The translations under genes were made by a program, and so were the position numbers. A stretch of 64,000 bases of DNA, taken from the NCBI GenBank assembly GCA_965220695.1, contig OZ244838.1, forward strand, positions 2,728,001 through 2,792,000. The letters are read 5' to 3'. The stretch comes from UBA9620 sp965220695. Lineage in GTDB: Bacteria > Acidobacteriota > Vicinamibacteria > Vicinamibacterales > UBA8438. Shown here one piece after another: positions 28,162 through 37,042 of this stretch (position 1 is its first letter; each line of letters opens with the position of its first letter). Under the pieces are notes generated by a model. That model saw only the letters and a program-made list of their open reading frames with translations, had not been told where the DNA came from and did not search any database.

Positions 28162-29847
28162 ATGGCTCCCATGCCCACCGCCGCACTGCAACTCATCGGC
28201 ATGCTGCGCCGATGCGGGGTCGACCGGGTCTTCTGCGTGCCCGGCGAGAGCTATCTGCCGGCGCTCGACGCGATGGCGGACGATCCGGGTCTCGACCTGG
28301 TGACCTGTCGTCACGAAGGCGGCGCCGGTTTGATGGCGGTCGCGGACGCCAAGTTGACCGATCGTCCGGGGGTCGCGTTCGTCAGCCGCGGACCGGGCGC
28401 GACAAACGCCGCCCTGGCGGTCCACACCGCCGAGCAGGACGCCGCGCCGATGGTCCTGTTCGTCGGTCAACTGCCGCGCCGGCACCTCGAGCGGGGGGTG
28501 TTCCAGAAGATCGACTATGCCCGCATGTACGGCGGCGTCGCGAAACGAGTCATCGAGGTCCTGGAGGCCGGCCATCTGCCGGGCGCGGCGGCCGACGCCG
28601 TCGCCGTCGCCACCGCCGGCACGCCTGGTCCGGTGATCGTGTCCATTCCCGAGGACGTCTTCGAGGAGGAGATCGGCGCCGAGCTGCCCGCGCCGGCGGC
28701 GCCCCGCGCGCCGGTCGTGCCGTCGCCCGGGGAGGTCGAGGAGGCCGCCCGCCGGATCGCCGTCGCCGCGCGCCCGCTGCTGGTGGTGGGAGGGCAGGCG
28801 CGCAGCGCACGAGGCCGGGCCGCGCTGGCAGCCTGTGTCGACCGCTGGCGGGTGCCGGTGACCACCACCTACAAGCACCAGGACCTGTTCGACAACGCGC
28901 ATGCCTGTTATGCCGGGCACCTCGGCTTCGGACTGCCGTCCCGCGCCTGGGAACATCTCACGGAGGCGGACCTCATCGTGGCGGTCGGCACCCGCTTGAA
29001 CGAGATCACGACCCAGCGCTTCAGGCTACCGCGGGCGCCGGCGCCGGACCAGCCTCTTATCCATGTGTACCCGGATCCGCGCCAGATCGGACGGGTGTTC
29101 GAGACGACGCTCGGCATCACGGCCGACGCGGTCCCGTTCCTTGACGCGCTGACGGCACACGCCCCCTCGACTCCACCCCGGTCGACCGGCCGCGACGCCT
29201 GGCGGGAGCGCCTGCACCAGGTCGTCCTGGACCTGGCGCGCTGGACCCCTGCCGGCGCACCGGACGGCGTCGATTTCGGACATGTCGTGGCGGCGCTCTT
29301 CCAGCGCCTGCCGTCCGACGGCGTACTGGCGATGGACGCCGGCAACTTCGGAAGCTGGCTGCACCGATATTTCCTGTTCCGATCCAGCCAACGGCTGCTC
29401 GGTGCGGTATCGGGCGCGATGGGATTCGGGGTGCCCGCGGCCGTGACGGCGGCCCTGCGATTCCCCGCGCGTCAGGTGGTGAGCCTCGTCGGCGACGGTG
29501 GATTCCTGATGACGGGCAACGAACTGGCGACAGCGGTTCAGTATGGCGCGCGGATCAGAGTGTTCGTCGCCAACAACCGCAGCTTCGGCACGATACGGCT
29601 GCATCAGGAGAAGCTGTTCCCGGGGCGCGTGGCGGGCACCGACCTGACCAACCCCGATTTCGCGGCGCTGGCCCGCGCGTTCGGCGCGCGCGGGCTCGTC
29701 ATCGAGCAGCCCGCCGACACGGACCGGGTCGTCGGCGCGGCGCTGGCCGCCGACGGCCCCGTCGTCGTGGATGTCCGCACCAGCCTGGAACGGCTGTCGG
29801 CCTTCTCGACGCTGTCAGCGCTCGCGGCCCCGCGGTCCGTGGCATGA
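28162..29847 (+). CDS. Thiamine-diphosphate-dependent enzyme of the acetolactate synthase family
   Basis: A 561-residue TPP enzyme with the three usual domains. The N-terminal domain has the catalytic Glu in 'CRHEGGAGLMAVADAKL' (about residue 52) and 'SRGPGATNAALAVHTA'. The middle domain has 'RPLLVVGGQARSARGR'. The C-terminal domain has the TPP/Mg motif 'GDGGFLMTGNELATAVQYGA' and 'NNRSFGTIR'. It lacks a regulatory-subunit gene nearby and is not next to ilv genes, so true acetolactate synthase is not shown. Benzoylformate decarboxylase-like or other catabolic roles are open. ATG at 28162 or 28171; neither has a clear ribosome-binding site. Confidence 0.88.
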   Translation: MAPMPTAALQLIGMLRRCGVDRVFCVPGESYLPALDAMADDPGLDLVTCRHEGGAGLMAVADAKLTDRPGVAFVSRGPGATNAALAVHTAEQDAAPMVLFVGQLPRRHLERGVFQKIDYARMYGGVAKRVIEVLEAGHLPGAAADAVAVATAGTPGPVIVSIPEDVFEEEIGAELPAPAAPRAPVVPSPGEVEEAARRIAVAARPLLVVGGQARSARGRAALAACVDRWRVPVTTTYKHQDLFDNAHACYAGHLGFGLPSRAWEHLTEADLIVAVGTRLNEITTQRFRLPRAPAPDQPLIHVYPDPRQIGRVFETTLGITADAVPFLDALTAHAPSTPPRSTGRDAWRERLHQVVLDLARWTPAGAPDGVDFGHVVAALFQRLPSDGVLAMDAGNFGSWLHRYFLFRSSQRLLGAVSGAMGFGVPAAVTAALRFPARQVVSLVGDGGFLMTGNELATAVQYGARIRVFVANNRSFGTIRLHQEKLFPGRVAGTDLTNPDFAALARAFGARGLVIEQPADTDRVVGAALAADGPVVVDVRTSLERLSAFSTLSALAAPRSVA

Positions 29848-29995
29848 ACCCGCGTCGTACCGAGCGGCGTCCACGGAACCGCCGAGCGCGTATTGGTGGC
29901 TGCGATAAGAGTGCTTCTGGAATCAGGTGTACCTGGACGTCGTGGAATTCGCGGGGGTGCCGAGAGACGCACCCGCACGTCGGGCCCGCTTGCGG

Positions 29996-30217
29996 TCAGT
30001 GAATCACCTGATCGTCGGACATCTCCTCCATCCAGTCGTCGAGCGGTTCGAGATGGGGAATCTCTAGCGCGCGCACGGACTTGATCGCCAACCGCAGGGC
30101 TTCATCGGCGGTGCAGCGGCCGGTCTGCTCGCGGAGCCGCTCACGTGTCTGTCGCAACTGGCGAAGCACCTGCGCCCGGTCGAACCGCTGGCCTTCACAA
30201 TGCTCACAGAAACCCAT
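29996..30217 (-). CDS. Small hypothetical protein with N-terminal CxxC
   Basis: Function unknown. The 73-residue product begins 'MGFCEHCEGQRFDRAQVLRQ', with a CxxC pair that could bind metal together with the following acidic residues. A strongly charged helix follows ('RQTRERLREQTGRCTADEAL'), then an acidic tail 'DDWMEEMSDDQVIH'. The ATG at 30217 has AAAGGAA 7-8 nt upstream; an ATG three codons earlier is too close to it. No signal peptide. It has its own leader region, which includes the inverted copy of the second repeat family. Confidence 0.6.
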   Translation of the reverse strand: MGFCEHCEGQRFDRAQVLRQLRQTRERLREQTGRCTADEALRLAIKSVRALEIPHLEPLDDWMEEMSDDQVIH

Positions 30218-30378
30218 GCTCGTCATTCCTTTCCTGATCGCCTGATCGCGCCCAATCGTGGCGACAGAATGACAGATTCGGACGCAGATCGCCAGTGTCC
30301 ACGTCGCCGGCACGCGTTGTCCGGCGCAGGAGCGACAGTCCCCGCCGGCGGCGGCATCGGCACAGCGTGCTCCAGACC

Positions 30379-30486
30379 GGACAAGCACTGCCCCATCCAT
30401 GGGACAGTGGGCGAACGTCGCCCGCCTCGAACCCGCCGTCCTGCGGTGTGCGGCCGTCGTGGCGCATTGGCACGAGACGTGCTTGT
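30379..30486 (-). repeat. Second dispersed repeat family, copy B
   Basis: On the minus strand it reads ACAAGCACGTCTCGTGCC, then a diverged middle, then CTGTCCCATGGATGGGGCA and GTGCTTGTCC. In this copy the two tips are inverted repeats of each other (ACAAGCAC/GTGCTTGT), as in a miniature transposable element. It lies between the small CxxC gene and the PEGA gene, and the rest of this 300-bp gap shows nothing else. Confidence 0.72.
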
Positions 30487-30521
30487 AATATAGGTGTCCG
30501 CCGTTGCCCAAGGAGTGCGAC

Positions 30522-32216
30522 ATGACGCGCAAGATTCTCGTTTGCTTCAGCATCCTGTTCTTGACGGGTTGGTCGTTCCCGGTCGAGGCCGAGTCCCAGA
30601 ATCGTGCGCAGCCGCGTTCGCGCGCTGCTTCACCCTCGCGTGCTACGGCGCCCAGGGCAGCGCCTTCGCGCGCTACGGCCCAGCGGCGGGCAGCACCACA
30701 GCGGTCGACGCCTTCGCGCGCGGCGGCCCCACGTCGCGCAGCACCACAGCGGTCGACGCCTTCGCGCGCCACGCCGCCTTCGCGCGCCGGGACACCCTCG
30801 CGCGCTACGGCGCCTCGGCAGGCCCCTTCGCGCGCGGCGACGCCTCAACGCCCGACCCCCCAGCGAACTCCAACCGCCCGTCAGCGGTCGAACGGCGGGA
30901 ACAACGGCGCAGTGCGGTCGACGCCCAGACGCGCGCCAAACCAAGACCGGCCACCCTCGCGCGCTACGGCGCCCCGGCAGACCCCTTCGCGCGCGGCGAC
31001 GCCTCAACGCCCGACCTCCCAGCGAACTCCAACCGCCCGCCCACGGTCGAACGCCGGAGACCAGCCGCCTTCGCGCGCCACGCCGCCTTCGCGCGCCGGG
31101 ACACCCTCGCGCGCTACGGCGCCCAGGGCAGCACCCTCGCGCGCTACGGCGCCCAGGCAAGTTCCGTCCATCCGTCAGCGGTCGAACGGCGGGAACAACG
31201 GCGCGGTGCGGTCGACACCCAGACGTGCGCCAACCCAGGACCGGTCGCCTTCGCGCGCGGCGACGCCTCAACGCCCGACCCCCCAGCGAACTCCAACCGC
31301 CCGCCCACGGTCGAACGGCGGGAACAACGGCGCGGTGCGGTCGACGCCCAGGCGTGCGCCAAACCAGGACCGGCCGCCTTCGCGCGCCGGGACATCCTCG
31401 CGCGCTACGGCGCCCAGGGCAGCACCCTCGCGCGCTACGGCGCCCAGGCAAGTTCCGTCCATCCGTCAGCGGTCGAACGGCGGGAACAACGGCGCGGTGC
31501 GGTCGGTGCCCAGGCGTGCGCCCAATCAGGACGAGCCGCCTTCGCGCGTCCGCGTGGCCGCACCCGGATCGACCGACCCGGCGATCATCGACCGGACCGG
31601 CCGTACCGTCGGCCGGGGCACCGCTGGCCGCACCGGCGCCGGGCGTGCCGTTGCACGCGGCGGCGGTGCAGTCAACCGGCGTCCGCCCGGCGGCAACGTC
31701 GTGGGCCGGGCGGTGCCGCGGTCAACGCTCCAGTCCCGACCGATCATCATCAACAACTACGCGAACGGTGGGCGCCGGAGCAGCCGAGGCTATACGCGGT
31801 ATAGCGGGCGCCATTACTACAACACCCCGATCATCTACGGGTCGTATTTCTACTTCCCGGGCTACAGCACGTTTGGCACAGGCATTGGCTACGGCTCCAG
31901 CTACTACAGCCCGTACTGGAACGGATACTACGGCCACAGCTACGGCTACACGCCGTATGCCTACCCCTACGCGGGATACGACTACACCGGCAGCCTGCGT
32001 CTGAAGGTGAAACCGCGGTTCGGCGAGGTGTACGTCGACGGCTACTATGTCGGACTGGTCAACGACTTTGACGGGATCTTCCAGGTGCTCAGGCTCGAAG
32101 AGGGCCCGCACCACATCGAGATCCACGAGCGCGGATTCGCGCCGCTGGAGTTCGAGGTGTACATCGTGCCGGGTCAGAAGATCACGTATGAAGGGAACCT
32201 GGCGCGCCTCCCCTGA
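30522..32216 (+). CDS. Secreted Arg/Pro/Ser/Ala-repeat protein with Tyr-Gly-rich region and C-terminal PEGA domain
   Basis: A 564-residue exported protein of unknown function. A signal peptide ('ILVCFSILFLTGWSFPVEA') is followed by about 330 residues of low-complexity repeats ('PSRATAPR', 'TPSRAATPQRPTPQRTPTAR', 'RSNGGNNGAVRSTPRRAPNQ'), strongly basic and surely disordered. A Gly/Arg stretch comes next, then a Tyr/Gly/Ser-rich segment ('YFPGYSTFGTGIGYGSSYYS'). The PEGA domain closes the protein ('GSLRLKVKPRFGEVYVDGYY', 'EGPHHIEIHERGF', last 75 residues). PEGA domains are surface or wall binding modules. The ATG at 30522 has AAGGAG 6 nt upstream. Its 3' end overlaps ispH on the other strand by 35 bp. 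Confidence 0.85.
   Translation: MTRKILVCFSILFLTGWSFPVEAESQNRAQPRSRAASPSRATAPRAAPSRATAQRRAAPQRSTPSRAAAPRRAAPQRSTPSRATPPSRAGTPSRATAPRQAPSRAATPQRPTPQRTPTARQRSNGGNNGAVRSTPRRAPNQDRPPSRATAPRQTPSRAATPQRPTSQRTPTARPRSNAGDQPPSRATPPSRAGTPSRATAPRAAPSRATAPRQVPSIRQRSNGGNNGAVRSTPRRAPTQDRSPSRAATPQRPTPQRTPTARPRSNGGNNGAVRSTPRRAPNQDRPPSRAGTSSRATAPRAAPSRATAPRQVPSIRQRSNGGNNGAVRSVPRRAPNQDEPPSRVRVAAPGSTDPAIIDRTGRTVGRGTAGRTGAGRAVARGGGAVNRRPPGGNVVGRAVPRSTLQSRPIIINNYANGGRRSSRGYTRYSGRHYYNTPIIYGSYFYFPGYSTFGTGIGYGSSYYSPYWNGYYGHSYGYTPYAYPYAGYDYTGSLRLKVKPRFGEVYVDGYYVGLVNDFDGIFQVLRLEEGPHHIEIHERGFAPLEFEVYIVPGQKITYEGNLARLP
30600..31545 (+). repeat. Coding repeats within the PEGA-protein gene
   Basis: Two nested levels are seen. 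A short unit built on CGCGCGCTACGGCGCCC recurs every 30-60 bp. A longer module with GGTCGAACGGCGGGAACAAC is complete near 30890, 31186, 31312 and 31480 and broken near 31047. The copies stay in one reading frame, and because stops are absent from the unit all three plus frames stay open, which produces long false frames. Confidence 0.9.
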
Positions 32217-33156
32217 CCGGCGGCACGGTGGCGGTCCCGGTGAGGGAAGCGGGCAGACTGAAGCGTACGTTCTCGACAATTCCGTCCATCGTCGAGATGT
32301 CCAGGTCGGCGTACTCCCCCAGCTTCTCGAGCAGGTCGTGCACCAGCTCCTCTGGTGTCGACGCTCCGGCGGTGATGCCGATGCTCTCTATCCCCTGCAG
32401 CCATGCGGGATCGACCTTCGACGCATCCTCGACCAGATAGCTCGGCACGCCACAGTCGTTGCCGACTTCGCACAGGCGATTCGAGTTGGAGCTGTTTCGC
32501 GCCCCCACCACCAGCACCAGTTGCACCTGGGCGGCAAGCGTGCGCACGGCAGCCTGACGGTTCTGGGTCGCGTAGCAGATGTCCTTCACGTCCGGGCCGA
32601 CGACGTTGGGGAACCGCCGCCGCAATGCCGCAATCACGTCCCGTACATCGTCGACCGACAACGTGGTCTGGGTGATGTAGGCGACCTTGTCCGGATTGCG
32701 CACCCGCAGGGCCGCCACCCCGTCCACATCGCTCACCAGCAACACCGGCCCCTGAATCTGCCCGACGGTACCTTCGACCTCCGGGTGGTTCTCGTGACCG
32801 ATCAGGATGATGTCGTAGCCGTTGGCGGCATAACGCCGGCCCTCCTCGTGCACCTTCGAGACCAGCGGGCAGGTGGCGTCAAGCGATTGCAAACCGCGCA
32901 CCGACGCGTCCTGCTCGACCTTGCGGGACACGCCGTGAGCGCTGAACACGGTGATTGCCCCGTCAGGCACCTGTTCGATCCGGTCCACGAAACGGACGCC
33001 CTTCGCTTTCAGGTCGTCGACGACCCGCGGATTGTGGACGATTTCGTGCCGCACGTAGATCGGGGAACCGTGTTGCTTCAGGGCCTCCTCGACGATCTCG
33101 ATCGCTCGTTCGACACCCGCGCAAAACCCGCGCGGTTGGGCCAGGATGACTCGCAT
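32182..33156 (-). CDS. ispH: 4-hydroxy-3-methylbut-2-enyl diphosphate reductase IspH
   Basis: The last enzyme of the MEP pathway, an Fe-S protein that turns HMBPP into IPP and DMAPP. The 324-residue product has the three cluster cysteines Cys12 ('PRGFCAGVERAI'), Cys96 ('LDATCPLVSKVHEEG') and Cys194 ('DICYATQNRQ'). It also has 'HEIVHNPRVVDDL', 'IGHENHPEVEGT' and 'GARNSSNSNRL', all typical. It supplies the C5 units that the nearby squalene/phytoene synthase would use, though ispH is in its own unit. ATG at 33156. The 3' end overlaps the PEGA gene convergently. Confidence 0.97.
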   Translation of the reverse strand: MRVILAQPRGFCAGVERAIEIVEEALKQHGSPIYVRHEIVHNPRVVDDLKAKGVRFVDRIEQVPDGAITVFSAHGVSRKVEQDASVRGLQSLDATCPLVSKVHEEGRRYAANGYDIILIGHENHPEVEGTVGQIQGPVLLVSDVDGVAALRVRNPDKVAYITQTTLSVDDVRDVIAALRRRFPNVVGPDVKDICYATQNRQAAVRTLAAQVQLVLVVGARNSSNSNRLCEVGNDCGVPSYLVEDASKVDPAWLQGIESIGITAGASTPEELVHDLLEKLGEYADLDISTMDGIVENVRFSLPASLTGTATVPPVRGGAPGSLHT

Positions 33157-33310
33157 CGTGTTTCTACTCGTTCTCGATGGGGAACCGTGGTCTGCTTGCA
33201 TATCTACGACCTCCACCCGGGACCCGCGGGTGCCGGGTCCTGGCAGCCCGTGTCATCGACACGCCGTCGCGACCGCCGCCCACACTCAGGTCCGGCAGGA
33301 TGCGTGTGGA

Positions 33311-35605
33311 TCATGCCTTGCTCCGATCGACCGCCAGCAGCAGACCCGGGAGGAGCAGGAAATCGGCGGCCAGCGCCAGGATGATCGTCATCGTCACCAG
33401 CAGCCCCAGTGACCAGCTCACTTCGAACCCCGATGTCGCAAATGCCAGGAAGCCCGCCGACAGGACCACGGACGTCGTCAGCAACGCCTGGCCCACGGTG
33501 CGAAAGGTGGAACGCACTGCGTCCGCCGCCGGGAGCCCTTCGCGCCTGGCCTCCAGATACGTGCTCAGAAAATGGATCGTGTCGTCCACGATGATCCCGA
33601 AGACGATGGCGACGACCACCGACGAGGCAATGCCCACGTGGCCCACGAGATAGCCCCACAGGCCGAAGCTCATGATGGCCGGGATGAAATTCGGCAGCAG
33701 ACTGAGCAGGCCGATCCGAATGCTCCGGAAAATGAAGATCAGGATGAACGAGATAAGCGCCATGGCGGCGATCGTGCCGCTCAGCATGCTGTCGATGCTT
33801 CGTTGCGACACGTGAGCGGACATGATGCTGAGGCCCGATGCCTCGGCCGCCAGACCGGGCGCATTGGCGCCGAGCCAGACCTGCGCGCGCGCATCGAGCG
33901 CACGCAGCTCCCTGGACCATGAACCGCTGGTCGAGACGACCAGGCGCGTCGCTGATTTGGCGATGTCGATACGGTCATTGAGATCGCTGCCGAACGGGAG
34001 CGACAGCTCGTAGAGCAACAGATATTGCGCCGCAAGCTCCCCGTCGTCGGGCAGGCGGTGGAACGCCGGATCGTCGCCGTGCATGTTCCTGTTGAGACGC
34101 TTCATGATGTCCGAGAACACCTGGACGTACGTGACCTCCGGCTGCTCCCGGAACCACTCGGCGAACGCATCGACCGTGCGCAGATACTCCGGGTCGGTGA
34201 TGCCTCCGTCGCGCCCGGCGTCCAGCGAGTATTCCAGCCTGTCCAGACTTGTCAGGTTCTCGGCGACGAAGTCCGAATCACGCCGGAACTCGAAGCGCTC
34301 GTCGAAGTACTGTGTCAGGTTGTCGCTCAACTCGATACGCGGCACGCCGGCCGCCAGAACAACGACCGTCGCCGAGACGGACCAGAGCAGGACCGTGCGC
34401 CGCGCGACGACGAAGTCGGCAAAGCGCTCCAGGAAGGCAGCCCGCTCGGTTCGACCGCTGGTTGCGCGCAACGGGAGCAGCGCCAGCAACGCGGGCAGGA
34501 GCGTCATGGTGTAGACGAACGCGCACAGCACACCGAACGCCACGAAATTGCCCAGATCGTGGAATGGCGGCGAATCGGCGGTGTTCAGGCTGAGGAAACC
34601 GATGGCCGTCGTGACCGATGTGAGAAATACCGGATAGGCGTTGATACGAAGCGACTCGACGATCGCCGCAATCTTGTGCAGCCCGCGTCTCATGCCCAGC
34701 AGGACCGAGGTGACGATGTGGATCGAATCCGCGACGGCTATCACCGTGACGATGATCGGCACGCCGGAGCTGGTCGGGCTGAAGACCACGCCCATCCAGC
34801 CGGCGAAACCCATGGTGGTGCCGATGGTGAACATGATCACGGCGACGATGGCCGCCGTGCCGAGCATCGATCGCAGAAGAATGGCCGTGACGGCCACGAT
34901 GATGAGAAAGACGATGGGCGTCAGCGTCTCGAGCTCGCTCGCCGTGGCTTCGGCGAACGCGTGGTTCAGGGCGACGTCACCGGTCATGTAGTAGTCGATG
35001 CCGGGGTGATTCACGCGGGCCTGGTCGAGGAGCGGCTCGAGATATTCGGTGATCTCGATCACCGCCTGATCGTGGTTCTCGGGGAGGATGAAATTGATCA
35101 CGACCCCGGCCGCACGTCCGTCAGGCGCGACCAGACGCCCGACGATCTCGATGGCACCGAGGGCGATGCTCTCGACCCGGGCCAGATCGTCATCGCTCAG
35201 CGCGCTCGCGTCCTCGACGAGCGGCGCGACGACCAGATCGTCCTCGCCGAGCGCCTCGCTGTGGGTATAGTTCGTGAGGGAATCGACCCGACTCGAATAC
35301 GGCGCCTCCCACGCCGCCTCGGTCAGCTCCGCCACCGCGCCGAGCGCTTCGCGGGTGAACATCGAGCCCTCTCGAGGCGCAACGGCAATCAACGCCCGAT
35401 CGGTGGCGGAGTAGGTGTTCTCCAGGGCCTGGAACGCGAGGAGCTCCGGATTGTCGTCCCTGAACAGGACAAGATAGTCGTTCGTAACGGTGATGAAGCG
35501 GGCGCCGGCCGCCGCGGCCAGCATGAGCAGCGCAGCGAGCGCCACGACCAGCCACCGGTAGCGCAGGGTTGCGGCGACGTAGCGGTCCAGCAGCGAACGA
35601 GTCAT
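33311..35605 (-). CDS. RND-superfamily exporter (MMPL/HpnN-like)
   Basis: A 764-residue proton-driven exporter with the RND layout in two halves: a helix, a large periplasmic loop and a bundle of five to six helices, repeated. 'TNDYLVLFRDDNPELLAFQ' opens the first periplasmic domain. 'SGVPIIVTVIAVADSIHIVTS' and 'SSVVVAIVFGIIVDDTIHFL' are the matching membrane segments with the proton-relay Asp pairs (ADS, DDT). Proteins of this type without a membrane-fusion partner export lipids such as hopanoids, mycolates or sterols. Immediate upstream gene: an MpaB-like oxygenase, 43 bp away. Start ATG 35605 with GGAAG upstream; an in-frame ATG at 35617 is also possible. Confidence 0.88.
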   Translation of the reverse strand: MTRSLLDRYVAATLRYRWLVVALAALLMLAAAAGARFITVTNDYLVLFRDDNPELLAFQALENTYSATDRALIAVAPREGSMFTREALGAVAELTEAAWEAPYSSRVDSLTNYTHSEALGEDDLVVAPLVEDASALSDDDLARVESIALGAIEIVGRLVAPDGRAAGVVINFILPENHDQAVIEITEYLEPLLDQARVNHPGIDYYMTGDVALNHAFAEATASELETLTPIVFLIIVAVTAILLRSMLGTAAIVAVIMFTIGTTMGFAGWMGVVFSPTSSGVPIIVTVIAVADSIHIVTSVLLGMRRGLHKIAAIVESLRINAYPVFLTSVTTAIGFLSLNTADSPPFHDLGNFVAFGVLCAFVYTMTLLPALLALLPLRATSGRTERAAFLERFADFVVARRTVLLWSVSATVVVLAAGVPRIELSDNLTQYFDERFEFRRDSDFVAENLTSLDRLEYSLDAGRDGGITDPEYLRTVDAFAEWFREQPEVTYVQVFSDIMKRLNRNMHGDDPAFHRLPDDGELAAQYLLLYELSLPFGSDLNDRIDIAKSATRLVVSTSGSWSRELRALDARAQVWLGANAPGLAAEASGLSIMSAHVSQRSIDSMLSGTIAAMALISFILIFIFRSIRIGLLSLLPNFIPAIMSFGLWGYLVGHVGIASSVVVAIVFGIIVDDTIHFLSTYLEARREGLPAADAVRSTFRTVGQALLTTSVVLSAGFLAFATSGFEVSWSLGLLVTMTIILALAADFLLLPGLLLAVDRSKA

Positions 35606-35648
35606 CGCCTCTTCCATCTCGAACCGGCAGCGACAAGCTACGCGAGTG

Positions 35649-36845
35649 TCACCACGGGCTCGATTTCGACGTGTAGACGTGGTCGGGCATCTTGTAGCTC
35701 AGGCCCTCGCTGTCGTACACCGATATCTGAAGAAGCTGGGTGAAGTTGTCCGCCCTGACTTTCTGGTTCTTCCGCATCATTCGCAGAAAGCGCTGCTGCA
35801 TCCGGTATTTGAACAGCGTCGCCAATTTGCGGTCCTTCGGAAACTCGAAGTCGTCGGCGAGCCGGTTTCCAATGAGGGCGCGCGACAGACGGTAGGCCAA
35901 GGCTACCAGTCTTGCCTTTGCAATCGGATCCTTGACGTCCGCGACCGATGGAATCGCCGTGATCAACATGTTGGCCACGGCTATCGAATCGGCATCCGCC
36001 GGCGGCTCGCACAGATAGCCGATCTCGTACACCTTTGTCGCGTCTGCGCCGTTTGTATAGAGAATGGTCTCCGGTATCCCCATGAGGTAGCCGGCGTAGC
36101 GCCAGACGGCGAGCACGCTCTGCTCTTCTTCCTTGGTGAACTTCGCGCCCAGCAGCACCGAGTACTCCAGCAGGCGCTTGGAAAAGACGGAGATGGCGAA
36201 ACCCAGGTGCGCCGCGCTGACCGGCGTGCCCCAGGCTTCGTGATTCCAGACATCGGACTTCGCCAGCAGGCCCCGTATCCGGGTATGCACGAAGCGGATG
36301 CGTGTGGACAGCTTCCAGCCCTCGCCGTTTCTCTGCAGACCGGCGGGAAAGAAGATCTCCATCATGTGGCGGTTGTTCTGCTGGAGACGTCGTTTCGTGC
36401 TCGCCACGCGCCCGGTGATATTGAAGGACTTGGCGATGAGGGTCGAAAAGCCTTCCACCAGCACGCCGGTGACGAATGCGGCGAGCATCAGGTCCACATT
36501 TTCGTGGAAGACGCGAACCCCGGGACGAAAATTCTCATACATGAGCCAGGGCGGCTCCCGGAGATCATTGAAGAACTCGCGCAGGATACGCGGCGCCTTG
36601 GCCAGCACCTCGTCCTGTTGCTCGATGCCGGCCCCGATAAAGCGATGCAGGTCGGCGGAAGACATCTCGGTGGAGAGCTCCTCCATGATCGGGTCGAGTT
36701 CTGGATCACCGATGGTGGTGTGCCTGAGATAGTTGTCGGCCGCGGCCTGATCGAAGAGACGGGCCTTCTCGTAACCGGCCAGATACGCCGACGGCGGTGG
36801 CGCTGTCACATCGGCGGTCACTGGTGAAGCAGTGCCAGGATTCAT
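35649..36845 (-). CDS. MpaB/Lcp-like (DUF2236) oxygenase
   Basis: A 398-residue member of the family that includes fungal MpaB and the latex-clearing protein Lcp, which cleaves polyisoprene with a b-type heme. Seen here are 'FRPGVRVFHENVDLMLAAFV', then 'GRVASTKRRL', whose R-x3-T matches the heme-pocket Arg/Thr of Lcp. About 37 residues later comes 'TRIRFVHTRIRGLL', whose His is the probable heme ligand. 'HEAWGTPVSAAHLGFAIS' and 'WRYAGYLMGIPE' are further family blocks. No signal peptide was found. A substrate with isoprenoid double bonds would fit the squalene synthase across the divergent region (inference). ATG at 36845 after AGGGAGC. Confidence 0.82.
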   Translation of the reverse strand: MNPGTASPVTADVTAPPPSAYLAGYEKARLFDQAAADNYLRHTTIGDPELDPIMEELSTEMSSADLHRFIGAGIEQQDEVLAKAPRILREFFNDLREPPWLMYENFRPGVRVFHENVDLMLAAFVTGVLVEGFSTLIAKSFNITGRVASTKRRLQQNNRHMMEIFFPAGLQRNGEGWKLSTRIRFVHTRIRGLLAKSDVWNHEAWGTPVSAAHLGFAISVFSKRLLEYSVLLGAKFTKEEEQSVLAVWRYAGYLMGIPETILYTNGADATKVYEIGYLCEPPADADSIAVANMLITAIPSVADVKDPIAKARLVALAYRLSRALIGNRLADDFEFPKDRKLATLFKYRMQQRFLRMMRKNQKVRADNFTQLLQISVYDSEGLSYKMPDHVYTSKSSPW

Positions 36846-37042
36846 GAGAAGCTCCCTAGCGACGACTGGATCCGGTGGTCCCATGTCGAGCGGCTCGAAA
36901 TTACCCGAATGGATGATGTCGGTACCGTGGACCTATGTCAAGCTGCGGCCGGTAGCGAGAACCCGGCTGCGGACCAGCCGCAAGAGGTGGCCACCCGACC
37001 ATCCTCCCGGTCTCACGGGGGCGGCGGCCGGTCGAGGCGCCA

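Noticed and set aside
30494..32004. Two further long plus-strand frames (436 and 466 codons) over the PEGA gene
   Set aside because: They arise because the repeat unit has no stop in any frame. Only the frame at 30522 has a ribosome-binding site, signal peptide and PEGA domain.
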